DNA of 64,000 nucleotides from CAIXZV01 sp963697365 (GTDB lineage Bacteria; Chloroflexota; Limnocylindria; Limnocylindrales; CSP1-4): the NCBI GenBank assembly GCA_963697365.1, contig CAVONT010000021.1:62001-126000 (forward strand), written 5' to 3'. The position numbers and the translations under genes were made by a program. Positions 49,869 to 58,802 of the stretch are shown here, one piece after another (within the stretch, counting starts at the first letter, position 1; the number at the start of each line of letters is the position of its first letter). The notes below the pieces were generated by a model. That model was given only the letters and a program-made list of their open reading frames with translations, was not told the DNA's origin and ran no database searches.

Positions 49869-51496
49869 CGGGATCGGGCGCTCCGCTGGGCACCGGGTCA
49901 CTCCCGGCGCCGCCGAGCATACGCTTCCGGCGATCCAGCATCAGGGCGGGCGGGATCGCGACCGCCGTCACCGCCGCCGCCACGAGGAACACGCCGACCA
50001 TGATCCGGGCCGCTTCGCCGGCAGCCCACTGCTCGAGGGCCTCCACCACCTGGCCGTCCTTGAGCGGACGGTCCTGGAGCTCGGCCGGGATGTACTGCTT
50101 GTAGGCACTGTCCGTCGCGTAGATCTGGTCGTAGAGGTTGTCGATGGTCGTGGAGCCATAGGCCGTCAGGATGGCGAGGCCGACGGCCATGCCCACCATG
50201 CGGGCCACGGTGACCGTGGACGAGGCGATGCCGTAGGCGCTGGGGGCGACCGCCTCCACGGCGGCGGTGGACCGGGGTGTGACGGTGATGCCGAACCCGA
50301 AGCCGAAAATCGCGAGGGCGGCGGCGGCCTCCTCCACCGACGTCGACGGCGTCCAGCCCGCCATCCACCACAGCGCCACCACCGAGGCGACGAGCCCCAC
50401 CAGCGTGACCAGCCGGAGCGACAGCACGCGCACCGCGAACCCCGACACGAAGGCCCCGACGGCCGTCGCTCCGGCAAGGGCGCCGAGGGCGACCTGCTGC
50501 TCGTCCGGACCGCCGTACAGGACGCGGTCCACGAAGACCGCCGCCCCGACGATCGCAGTCGCCAGGCCATAGCCGGTCAACAGCGACACCAGCGCCGCCG
50601 ACGAGAACGGCAGCGACCGGAACAGGCGGGGGTCCAGGAATGGGTCACGGACCCGCAAGCCGCGGACCACCGTCACGACGAGAGCGACCACCGCCACGAT
50701 CGCCAGCACGATCGAGAGGGAGGCGGGATCCAGGGCGCCGGCCCCTTCGGCCCGGCTGCCCATGAGCGTGAGTGCCCCCAGCGCGCCGACGAGGAAGGCG
50801 GAGAACAGGAGCGCCCCGACGATGTCCACGCGGCCTGCGCGGCGGGGCGTCTCCCAGCCGGAGCTGGCGGCCCACGCGACCATGAGCGCGACGATGCCCA
50901 CCGGAACGTTGACGTAGAAGACCCAGCGCCAGGCAGGATCGAGCAGGGCGGCGAGCGCGCTGCCGGGACTCCGCGCCCAGCCGCGTGAGCGCCGCAGCCG
51001 GATTGAGCGCACCCAGGATCGCAGCGCCGAGGAAGGGGCCGGCCGCCATGCCCAGGAACGTGAGCGCGGCGATGAACCCCAGGGCCCGCGGTCGGGACGC
51101 TCCGGGGAACAGGTGCGACGCCGCCGAGGTGGCGACCGGGACGAGCGCTCCGCCGCCGACCGCCTGTACCAGGCGCGCCACGATCAGCTGCTCCAGCGAC
51201 TGCGCAGCGCCGGCGAGGAATGAGCCTGCGGTGAACACGACCAGGGCCGCCAGGAACAGCCGGCGGTTGCCCCACAGGTCGGCGAGGCGGCCCGCGAGGG
51301 GCATGGTGACCACGTAGACCAGCAGGTAGCCGTTGATGATCCAGGACGCCTCCCGCAGGCGCGTCCAGTCCGCGAGGTCCGTGACGATCGCCGGCAGCGC
51401 GACAGCCGTGATCATCAGCTCGAGGCCGGCCAGGAACACGCCGGTCCCGAGCACGGCGAGCAGGATCAGGGAATCCCGGCGCGACAGATGGTCCAC
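49816..51496 (-). CDS. DHA2-family (EmrB/QacA-like) MFS drug exporter (frame break near 51000)
   Basis: About 559 residues, with 14 helices expected. The N-terminal half has LAVLGTGVFLAGLELMITAV and ALPAIVTDL (motif D1-like), GYLLVYVVTMPLAGRLADLWGNRRLF (motif A) and ARLVQAVGGGALVPVATS. After a +1 break near 51000 the next frame continues with WRWVFYVNVPVGIVALMVAW, a strong family signature. The last 40 residues are a polar tail. A proton-driven multidrug or metabolite exporter is likely; no TetR/MarR regulator or membrane-fusion partner is adjacent. It precedes the CorA-like gene on the same strand. Confidence 0.87.
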
Positions 51497-51615
51497 GACG
51501 CGAGTGTACGGGGATCAGCCACGATGGCCGTCCCCTGCCGCTCGTGTGTGGTCCATACTCCGGATTCACTCGGGCGCGCCCATGTTCGCCCGCCGGTGAC
51601 ACGCAGGAGGACGGG

Positions 51616-52202
51616 ATGAAACGACCGATAGGGGTCACGCTGCTGGCGCTCGGCGCCGGGCTGATCGGCCTCTTCCAGCTCTATCGCATGCTGGTGTTCC
51701 TGGGGATCACGAGCTTCAACTTCGGCATCGGCCCCGACGTGGCCTTCCCCCAGCCGCAGTGGGGCCAGGCGTTCTGGGCGCTGCTGCTCGCCGGCATCTG
51801 GTTCTGGGAGGCCGCGGGCTTCTGGGGTCTGCGCGCATACGCGTACTCGTTCGGGATCTTCATCGCGATGTTCACGCTGATCTGGGGCTTCTTCGCCCTC
51901 ATCGGCGGCGCGTCGTCGTACGAGCTTGAGACCGTTCCGTGGTTCCTCGCGCTCGTGATCCTGCTCTACCTGCAGTACCCCGGCGTCCGGGACCACTTCA
52001 TCAAGTCCGAGATGGACCGGTTGACTCCGGAGCAGCGGGCGGCCTACGCGCAGGTGCAGGCGGCCAACGAGGCCGCCATGCGGGCCAACGCGGCTGCTGC
52101 TGCGGCGCCTGCTCCGGCGCCGGCTCCGGCGCCCGAGTTGCGGCTCCGGCCCCTGCTCCGGCCCCCCAGCCGCCGGCCGACCCGACCACCCCCACCTCGT
52201 AG
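51616..52202 (+). CDS. Membrane protein with four helices and an Ala/Pro-rich tail (frame break near 52137)
   Basis: No named family recognised. Start ATG 51616 has AGGAGG at 51605-51610. Four hydrophobic segments lie at about residues 5-27, 55-72, 76-98 and 106-118 (GVTLLALGAGLIGLFQLYRM, FWALLLAGIWFWEAAGFWGL, FGIFIAMFTLIWGFFALIGG, WFLALVILLYLQYPGVR). The following cytoplasmic helix (SEMDRLTPEQRAAYAQVQAA) ends in an Ala/Pro repeat tail. A single frame change in this tail near 52137 leads to VAAPAPAPAPQPPADPTTP and a stop at 52200; the unshifted frame instead runs into non-conserved Arg/Pro sequence. It is divergent from the MFS gene. Confidence 0.65.
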
Positions 52203-52270
52203 CAGACCGTCGCGCGCTGCCGCGTGGCGGCGCACGACCGGGCATCCCACCTGGGGACCGCACACACCAG

Positions 52271-52298
52271 GACCCGGCGTTCTCGCGAACGCCGGGTC
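52271..52298 (+). terminator. Intrinsic terminator hairpin
   Basis: A perfect 12-base stem GACCCGGCGTTC (52271-52282) with loop TCGC and right arm 52287-52298, followed by TTCGTTC. It closes the membrane-protein transcript and insulates the ArsR promoter 28 bases downstream. Confidence 0.85.
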
Positions 52299-52326
52299 TT
52301 CGTTCATCTCTGGCGCGGGGAGGGGC

Positions 52327-52386
52327 TTGACACGGCCCACTGCGGCCAATAGCATCAACGACCGTTGATATAAGCCGTCGTTGATG
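52327..52386 (+). promoter_or_regulatory. ArsR promoter with overlapping operators
   Basis: TTGACA at 52327-52332, a 17-base spacer and TAGCAT at 52350-52355 form a strong promoter. From the -10 onward there are nested inverted repeats: ATCAACG-AC-CGTTGAT at 52354-52369, and a wider pair CATCAACGAC (52353-52362) and GTCGTTGATG (52377-52386). A regulator bound here would block RNA polymerase, fitting autorepression by the ArsR protein encoded at 52429. Confidence 0.75.
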
Positions 52387-52428
52387 TATGGCGCCGTATC
52401 GACGCACCTGGAGGAAACCGGCCGATCC

Positions 52429-52794
52429 ATGTCTCCCACGCCCGCGCGGATCCGGAGCACGTTCGCTGCAGCCGTCGACCAGCCCGACGACCTGCTCGAT
52501 CTGCGCCGTGTCCACAAGGTGCTGGCGGACACGAACCGGCTGCGGATCATCCGGGTGCTTGCGACAGGCCCGACCACCGTGACTGAGCTCGTCGACGCGG
52601 TCGCCCTTTCGCAGCCCCTCGTCTCCTGGCACCTCTCTAAACTGCGTGAGGTCGGGCTGGTCTCCGCACAACGGAATGGCCGGGAGACAATCCACACCCT
52701 CGAGACGGAGGCCTTCGCGATGTTCGCCATCCGGCAGGCACGGGCACTCGGGCTGGAGGCCCGTGGCCAAGGTATGGCGGAGGACGAATCGTGA
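52429..52794 (+). CDS. ArsR/SmtB-family winged-helix repressor
   Basis: A 121-residue repressor. The winged-helix region reads VHKVLADTNRLRIIRVLATG, VTELVDAVALSQPLVSWHLS (recognition helix), KLREVGLVSAQRNGRETIHT. There is no cysteine in the protein and no ELCVCDL-like metal site, so it is not a classical metal sensor; the inducer is unknown. ATG 52429 follows GGAGGA by 13 bases; an in-frame TTG at 52381 lies inside the operator and is less likely. Its stop overlaps the GTG of the PI synthase gene, making it the first gene of the PI-lipid operon. The operator dyads upstream support autoregulation of the whole operon. Confidence 0.86.
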   Translation: MSPTPARIRSTFAAAVDQPDDLLDLRRVHKVLADTNRLRIIRVLATGPTTVTELVDAVALSQPLVSWHLSKLREVGLVSAQRNGRETIHTLETEAFAMFAIRQARALGLEARGQGMAEDES

Positions 52795-53420
52795 GCGGCT
52801 CATTCGTATCGAACGACATGCGGGCAAAGGTCCGCGGCCTGGCCGAGCCCATCGGGCGGCTCTTCGTCCGCCTGGGCCTCTCGCCCAACGCGATCACCGT
52901 CATCGGCTTCGGCATCGCCATCGTGGCTGCCGTCGTCGCAGGCTTCCAGGCCTGGCTTCCGGCCGGGCTGCTGATCATCTTCGGCGGCATCTTCGACATG
53001 TTCGACGGGATGGTCGCCCGCGCCACCAATTCGACCTCCAAGGCCGGCGCCTTCATGGACTCCACCTTCGACCGGTGGGGCGAGGGCGTCGTGTACATCG
53101 GCCTCACGGCCGGGTGTCTCTTCGCCGGCTTCGACCTCGGCGCGATCCTGTCGGCCGCAGCGATGTCGATGGCCTTCATGGTCAGCTACACCCGCGCCCG
53201 TGCCGAGAGCCTGGGGTTCGCCCCCGGCTCCGGGATGGCCGCCGTGGGCCTCGCCCCCCGCGAGGTCCGTCTCGTGATCCTCACCATCGGCGTCTGCCTC
53301 GCGGGCGTGAACATCGGGATCCTCGGGTTCACCCTCGGCCTGATCGCGGTGCTCGCCGCGATCACCACCGTGCAGCGCGTCGTCGTGACCCTCAAGCAGG
53401 CGGCCCAGCAGCAGGGCTGA
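52791..53420 (+). CDS. pgsA: CDP-alcohol phosphatidyltransferase, probably phosphatidylinositol phosphate synthase
   Basis: An integral-membrane enzyme of 209 residues that joins CDP-diacylglycerol to an alcohol phosphate. The catalytic motif D-G-x2-A-R-x8-G-x3-D-x3-D is complete in FDMFDGMVARATNSTSKA then GAFMDSTFD. Six helices are expected. In mycobacteria the orthologue PgsA1 uses inositol-1-phosphate to make PI phosphate; here the next gene makes inositol-1-phosphate, and acyltransferase and PimA-like genes follow, so the same activity is likely. Phosphatidylglycerol phosphate synthase is the main alternative. It is coupled to the ArsR gene by a GTGA overlap. Frame clean. Confidence 0.87.
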   Translation: MSGSFVSNDMRAKVRGLAEPIGRLFVRLGLSPNAITVIGFGIAIVAAVVAGFQAWLPAGLLIIFGGIFDMFDGMVARATNSTSKAGAFMDSTFDRWGEGVVYIGLTAGCLFAGFDLGAILSAAAMSMAFMVSYTRARAESLGFAPGSGMAAVGLAPREVRLVILTIGVCLAGVNIGILGFTLGLIAVLAAITTVQRVVVTLKQAAQQQG

Positions 53421-53442
53421 ACCTGCCCATCCGGAGTACCAG

Positions 53443-54634
53443 ATGAGCAAGTCCGATCGCGCCCCCGAGGCGGGGCGCAAAGTCCGCGTGGCCGTCGTCG
53501 GCGTCGGCAACTGCGCGAGCAGCCTGATCCAGGGCCGCTACTACTACGAGAATGCGAAGCCCACCGACTTCGTGCCGGGCCTGATGCACGTCCAGCTGGG
53601 CGACTACCACATCTCCGACGTGGAGTTCGTGGCCGCGTTCGACGTGGACAAGACCAAGGTCGGCAAGGACCTGTCCGAGGCGATCTTCGCAGGGCCAGAA
53701 CAACACGATCAAGTTCATGGACGTGCCCCACATGGGCGTGACCGTGGACCGCGGCATGACCCACGACGGCCTGGGCAAGTACCTCTCCCAGGTGATCGAG
53801 CCCGCCCCCGGCCCCACGGCCGACGTGATCGGCATCCTCAAGGACCGCAAGGTCGACGTGATGGTCTCCTACCTGCCCGTCGGCAGCGAGGAGGCGACCA
53901 AGTGGTACGCCGAGCAGGCGATCCAGGCGGGCGTCGGCTTCGTGAACGCCATCCCGGTGTTCATCGGCCGTGAGCCCTACTGGCAGCGCCGCTTCGCCGC
54001 CGCCGGCCTCCCGGTCATCGGCGACGACATCAAGAGCCAGGTGGGCGCGACCATCACGCACCGCGTGCTGACCCGCCTGTTCATGGACCGCGGCGTGCGC
54101 GTCGACCGGACCTACCAGCTCAACTTCGGCGGCAACACGGACTTCATGAACATGCTCGAGCGCGAGCGCCTGGAGTCCAAGAAGATCTCGAAGACCAACG
54201 CGGTCACGTCCATGCTCGACTACGAGATCGACCCGGAGAACATCCACGTCGGCCCGTCCGACTACGTGCCGTGGCTCAAGGACCGCAAGTACTGCCACAT
54301 CGTGATCGAGGGAACGACCTTCGGCGATGTGCCGCTCAAGGCCGAGCTCAAGCTCGAGGTCTGGGACAGCCCCAACAGCGCCGGCGTCATCATCGACGCG
54401 ATCCGCTGCCTGAAGATCGGGCTCGATCGCGGCCTGAAGGGTACCCTTGTCGCACCCTCGTCCTACTTCATGAAGAGCCCGCCGCTCCAGGTCCACGACG
54501 ACGTGGCACGCGAGCGGGTCGAAGCCTTCATCCGGGGCGACGACAACGAGACGCTGACCGGCACCGAGGAGTCCCGCAAGGACTCCAAGGCGCTGGCCGC
54601 CGCAGCAGGGAGCATGGCAACCGCCGAGGTGTGA
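53443..54634 (+). CDS. ino1: Inositol-1-phosphate synthase (frame break near 53693)
   Basis: NAD-dependent enzyme that converts glucose-6-phosphate to L-myo-inositol-1-phosphate, the head group for PI lipids. The Rossmann start VAVVGVGNCASSLIQGRYYY, the region FVNAIPVFIGREPYWQRRF, DDIKSQVGATITHRVLTRLF, LNFGGNTDFMNML and the catalytic-site lysine region (KSPPLQVHDD) mark the actinobacterial/archaeal type. A +1 break in GGG 53692-53694 is repaired by removing one G (AIFAGQNNTIKFMDVP). ATG 53443 follows GGAG. Its stop overlaps the start of the first acyltransferase by four bases. Confidence 0.94.
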
Positions 54635-55695
54635 CCCCGAAACAGAAGCTCGAGGCGCCCCACCGGCGCCTCGAGGCCACCCCCCCGCGGATCGTCGAGA
54701 AGACGGCGGTCGTCACCTACCGGCTGACGGCTGCCGTCCTCCGATTCGTGCCGCCGCCCATCTCGCAGGCGGTGATCGCCGGCGCATCGCAGCTCGCCTA
54801 CGTGCTGTGGCCGACCAAGCGGCGCTACTCCAGCGCCAACTTCGCGCACGTCCTGCGCCTGCCGCCGGACCACCCGCGCGTGCACCGGCTGGCCCTGCGC
54901 GCCTACAAGGCGTATGCGACCTACATCGTGGAGCTCATGCGCCTGCCGTCACGACCGGAGTCGGAGCGGGCCGCCGCTCTCGTCGGCACGGGTATGGACG
55001 AGATCCTCGACGCCTGGGCGGCCAGCGGGCGGCCGGTGATCGTGGTCGCCGGGCACATCGGCAACAACGAGGCCGTGGCTGCTGCCATCGCGCACCGCGG
55101 CGTGCCGGCCAACGTGGTCGCGGACGACTCGGCCTACCCGGAGATCTTCGAGATCCTCCGCGAGGAACGCGAGTCCTTCGGCGTCCATGTCATCCCCTGG
55201 CGGAACCTGCGCGAGCTGTTCACCGTGCTGCGCAGGAAGGAGATCGTGGCCCTCGTCGTCGACTGGGGCTACCGGTCCGACGGGATCCCGGTCAGGGTCT
55301 TCGACGCGTGGACGACCCTGCCGGCCGGCCCGGCCACGCTCGCCGCCAAGACGGGGGCCCTGATCGCACCGCTCGCGATCCGCCGCACGCCTGAGGGCAA
55401 GTTCCACGTCGTGAACCACGGCATGTTCAGCGTTGACGCGAGCGACCCGGCCACGCTCCAGCGCGCAACCCAACGCATCGCCGACTTCCTGGAGAAGGCC
55501 GTCCGGGCGGCGCCGGAGCAGTGGTACAGCTTCAAGCCGGTCTGGCCGGCCGACCCCGCTGAGATCGCCGAGCTGGAGCGCCGGGCGGCCGCGATGCTCG
55601 CTGGCGAGGCGCTGCCGGCAGACGCTGGCCAGGATGACCGCGGCTCGAGTGACACCTCGACGGACGGTGCCCCTGGCGCCTCCACGAACCGGTGA
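54631..55695 (+). CDS. LpxL/HtrB-like lipid acyltransferase, PI-mannoside type (copy 1)
   Basis: A 354-residue membrane-associated acyltransferase. The HtrB fold marks are RRYSSANFAHVL near the start, the H-x4-E catalytic motif in VAGHIGNNEAVA, WGYRSDGIPVRVFDAW and the C-terminal APEQWYSFKPVWP, close to the family's PEQW motif. In mycobacteria the homologue PatA acylates PI-mannosides; given the neighbours, an acyl transfer to PI or PI-mannoside is inferred. GTG 54631 overlaps the ino1 stop. The last 40 residues are a disordered polar tail. Frame clean. Confidence 0.86.
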   Translation: MTPKQKLEAPHRRLEATPPRIVEKTAVVTYRLTAAVLRFVPPPISQAVIAGASQLAYVLWPTKRRYSSANFAHVLRLPPDHPRVHRLALRAYKAYATYIVELMRLPSRPESERAAALVGTGMDEILDAWAASGRPVIVVAGHIGNNEAVAAAIAHRGVPANVVADDSAYPEIFEILREERESFGVHVIPWRNLRELFTVLRRKEIVALVVDWGYRSDGIPVRVFDAWTTLPAGPATLAAKTGALIAPLAIRRTPEGKFHVVNHGMFSVDASDPATLQRATQRIADFLEKAVRAAPEQWYSFKPVWPADPAEIAELERRAAAMLAGEALPADAGQDDRGSSDTSTDGAPGASTNR

Positions 55696-56687
55696 GTGCC
55701 GCCGGGCCGAGACGGACCGTCCGCGGCGCGCTCCTGCTCGGCGGCGCTCGCGTGCTCGGAGTGCTCCCGGAAGCGCCGCTCGTGGCGGCCGCGGAATCCA
55801 TCGGCGAGCTCTGGTACCGGATCGCCCCCTCGAAGGCGGCCCAGGCACGAGCCAACCTGCGCCGGGTGTGCGAGGGACTCGCGGCCCAGGGACGGGGTCC
55901 TGCCCGGGCCCGTCGTGCCGCCACCGACGAGGCCGCCCTGGAGAAGCTCGTCCGCGCCTGCTTCCGCCACGCGACGCGGTACTACCTCGAGGTCGCGCGC
56001 ACTGGCTCCTACGACCTCGAGGGGGTCGTGGCGAGGCTGGGGGTCGAGACGCCCGACGACATCCGCGCCATCGCCGAAGCGGGCCAGCCGATCGTCATCG
56101 TCGGGATGCACTACGCCGCCATCGAGGTGCCGCTGGTGTTCGTCTCGCACCTTCTCGGCCACGCGGTGATGGCCCCCATGGAGTTCGTCGCCGATCCCGC
56201 GCTCCAGCATTGGTTCATCGAATCGCGCAAGCGGGTCGGCGTGGACGTCATCGCCCTCAAGGACGCCCGGAGGCCGATGATGCGCGCGCTGCGCGAGGGC
56301 CGCTCCATCGGCATGGTCGGCGACCGCGATCTCACCGGCACCGGGCTGCCGATGCCGCTCTTCGGCCACGATGCGCCGATCTCGCCCGCGCCCGCGCTGT
56401 TCGCGATCGAGACCGGCGCCCCGATCTACGTGGGCAGCGCGCGCCGGCTCGCGGGTGGCAGGTACGGGGGCAAGCTGTGGCTGGTGCCCACGCCTGAGGA
56501 GGGCACCCGCCGGGAGCGGATGGTCGAGCTGACACGCCGGATCGCGGAGGCCTTCGAGACGATCCTGGCCGACGCACCGGAGCAGTGGTGGGGGGCGTTC
56601 CACCCGATCTGGCCGGATCTCGTGGTCGACGGGCAGGGCCGCGGGCAAGACCGGGGGGCCACGCCTCGTCCCGGGGAGGTCGCATGA
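55692..56687 (+). CDS. LpxL/HtrB-like lipid acyltransferase, PI-mannoside type (copy 2)
   Basis: A 331-residue paralogue of the preceding protein. LWYRIAPSKAAQARANLRRV, the H-x4-E motif in VGMHYAAIEVPL, FVADPALQHWFIESRKRVGV, SIGMVGDRDLTGTGLPMPLF and the closing APEQWWGAFHPIWP are the family marks. Two adjacent copies suggest transfer of two acyl chains, or to two different lipid acceptors; mycobacteria have one in this locus. GTG 55692 overlaps the previous stop, and its own stop overlaps the PHP gene, so the operon is tightly coupled. Confidence 0.86.
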   Translation: MSAAGPRRTVRGALLLGGARVLGVLPEAPLVAAAESIGELWYRIAPSKAAQARANLRRVCEGLAAQGRGPARARRAATDEAALEKLVRACFRHATRYYLEVARTGSYDLEGVVARLGVETPDDIRAIAEAGQPIVIVGMHYAAIEVPLVFVSHLLGHAVMAPMEFVADPALQHWFIESRKRVGVDVIALKDARRPMMRALREGRSIGMVGDRDLTGTGLPMPLFGHDAPISPAPALFAIETGAPIYVGSARRLAGGRYGGKLWLVPTPEEGTRRERMVELTRRIAEAFETILADAPEQWWGAFHPIWPDLVVDGQGRGQDRGATPRPGEVA

Positions 56688-57554
56688 CGGACGCGGCCCA
56701 CGCCATGGACCCGACGATCCGCCTCGGCCGGGCGGATCTCCACATCCACACTTGGGCATCCGACGGGACGGCGCCCGTGCAGGCCGTGCTCGACCGCGTC
56801 GAGGCCGAGGGTGTCCTGGACGTCATCGCGATCGCGGACCACGAGCGGATCGACGCGGCCGTCGCCGCCCGCCAGATGGCCGAGGACCAGGGCCTCCGGG
56901 CTGAGGTCGTCATCGGCGAGGAGATCAGCACGCTCGGCGGGCACCTGCTGGCGCTGTTCCTGCGAGCGGCCGGTGCCGCCGATGAAGAGCCTGCGCTGGT
57001 CGATCGAGGCGGTCCACGACCAGGGCGGGCTGGCGATCCCCGCGCATCCGCTGGTGCCGTTCCCGATGTGCGCGCAGGGCGGCGCGATCCGGCGCCTCCT
57101 GGACGACGACAATGAGGCCGTGCACCCGGACGCGCTCGAGACCTGGAACCCGACCGCCCTTGGCAAGTACCGCCACGCGACGGTGGTCCGGTTCGCCGAG
57201 GAGGTCGGGCTGCCGGCCGTGGGCAGCAGCGACGCCCATGCGCTGGCCGCCATCGGCACAGCCTGGACGACGTTCCCGGGTCGGACGGCGGCCGATGTCC
57301 GCACAGCCATCGAAGCGGGCACAACGGCCAGCCACGGGGCATTCCACGGCTCGTTCGAGCAGCTCGGGGTGTACCGCGGGCAGCTGGCCAAGTACGCGCG
57401 TGGGTGGCGGGCGACGGCGCTCGGCACGATCCGGCGGGATGGGACGGGGCGCGATCTCGGGTACCCGGGCGGCACAGGGCGGCCGGAGGCGTTCGACGGG
57501 GAGCTCGCCCGCCGCCTTGCCGCAGAACGCCGCGAGCGCGAGGGAGCCGGATGA
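56684..57554 (+). CDS. PHP-domain metal-dependent phosphoesterase (frame break near 56970)
   Basis: About 290 residues. The PHP motifs are visible: RADLHIHTWASDGTAP (H-x-H), DVIAIADHERIDA, VIGEEISTLGGHLLALF (Glu), then after the break LAIPAHPLVPFP and GLPAVGSSDAHALAAIG (SDAH). These mark a trinuclear-metal phosphoesterase of the TrpH/YciV type. A +1 break near 56970 falls between motifs; the next frame gives VPPMKSLRWSIEAVHDQGG. Its substrate is unknown; within the PI-lipid operon it could dephosphorylate PI phosphate or a nucleotide by-product, but this is inference from position. It overlaps both neighbours by four bases. Confidence 0.82.
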
Positions 57555-58779
57555 AGATCGGGCTCGTCTCACCGTACGTCTACCCCCTCCCCGGGGGCGT
57601 GACCCAGCACGTGCGGTTCCTGTACGAGAACCTGCGCCTGCGCGGCCACGAGGTCCGCATCCTCTCGGCGACCCACGGCTTCCAGCGCTCCTCCGAGGGC
57701 GACGTGATCCGGATGGGCGCCGGCTTCTCGATGCCGGCCAATGGCTCGGTCGGGACGATCACGCTGTCGCCGCGCTACATCTCCCAGGCCCGGCGCCTGC
57801 TGGACGAGGAGCGCTTCGACGTCCTCCACTTCCACGAGCCGTTCGTGCCGTTCCTCTCGCTCGTCGTGCTGCAGGAGAGCCAGTCGGTCAACATCGGCAC
57901 CTTCCACGCGTACGGCGGCTGGTCACCGGCCTACGAGTTCGGCAAGTTCGCGATGCGCCGCTACGCCGCGCGCCTCCACGGCCGCATCGCCGTGAGCGCT
58001 GCCGCCCGCCACTTCATCGATCGCTACTTCCCGGGCGACTACAAGGTGATCCCCAACGGCGTGGACCCGACGCGGTTCCAGCGTGCCGTGCCCCTGACGC
58101 GGTGGCAGGACGGGACACGGAACATCCTGTTCGTCGGGCGGTTCGAGCCGCGCAAGGGCGTCCTGGAGCTGCTCAAGGGGTACCGGCACCTGCGCAAGCA
58201 GGGGTTCGAGGACACGCGGCTCCTGCTCGTGGGCGGCGGCCCGCAGGAGCGCGAGGCGCGTCGCTACGTCGCCACGAGGCGCCTGCAGGGGGTCCACTTC
58301 CTGGGTCGCGTCTCCGACGACGAGCGCAACCAGCTCTTCCGCAGCCTGCGATGTCTTCGTTGCGCCCGCCACCGGGCGCGAGTCGTTCGGCATCGTGCTG
58401 CTCGAGGCGATGGCCGCGGGCGCGCCGATCGTGGCGTCGGACATCCACGGCTACAAGGGCGTGGTGCGCCGCGGCCGCGAGGCGCTCCTCGTGCCGCCGA
58501 AGGACCCGGAGGCGATCGCCGACGCGATCGGCACGCTCCTGCGCGACCAGGAGCTCGCGGCGCGCATGCGGGAGAGCGGCCTGACGCGCGCCGAGGAGTT
58601 CTCGTGGCCACGCGTCACCGCCAAGGTCGACGACTACTACGGTTTCGTGATCCGCCGCCTCGCTGCCGCCGGACAGCTCCCGCCGCACTTCCACTCCCCG
58701 GTCCCGCCGTCGCCGCGCGTCGTGCAACCGCTGCCGCTGGGCATGGATGGCCTCGGGCCTGGACGACCTCCCGACCTGA
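57551..58779 (+). CDS. pimA: PimA-like phosphatidylinositol mannosyltransferase, GT4 family (frame breaks)
   Basis: GT-B glycosyltransferase of about 405 residues at the cytoplasmic membrane. The N-terminus MKIGLVSPYVYPLPGGVTQH matches PimA closely; FHEPFVPFLS, IAVSAAARHFIDRYF and KVIPNGVDPTRF are also PimA-like. The donor site in the C-terminal half reads LFVGRFEPRKGV and, after a +1 break at about 58345, DVFVAPATGRESFGIVLLEA with the E-x7-E motif. PimA transfers mannose from GDP-mannose to PI. The open frame runs on far past a plausible end; a further +1 change near 58750 would give ASGLDDLPT and a stop at 58777, chosen as the end. It closes the PI-lipid operon. Confidence 0.87.
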
Positions 58780-58802
58780 TCGGCGGAGCGCGGCCGGCAC
58801 GC

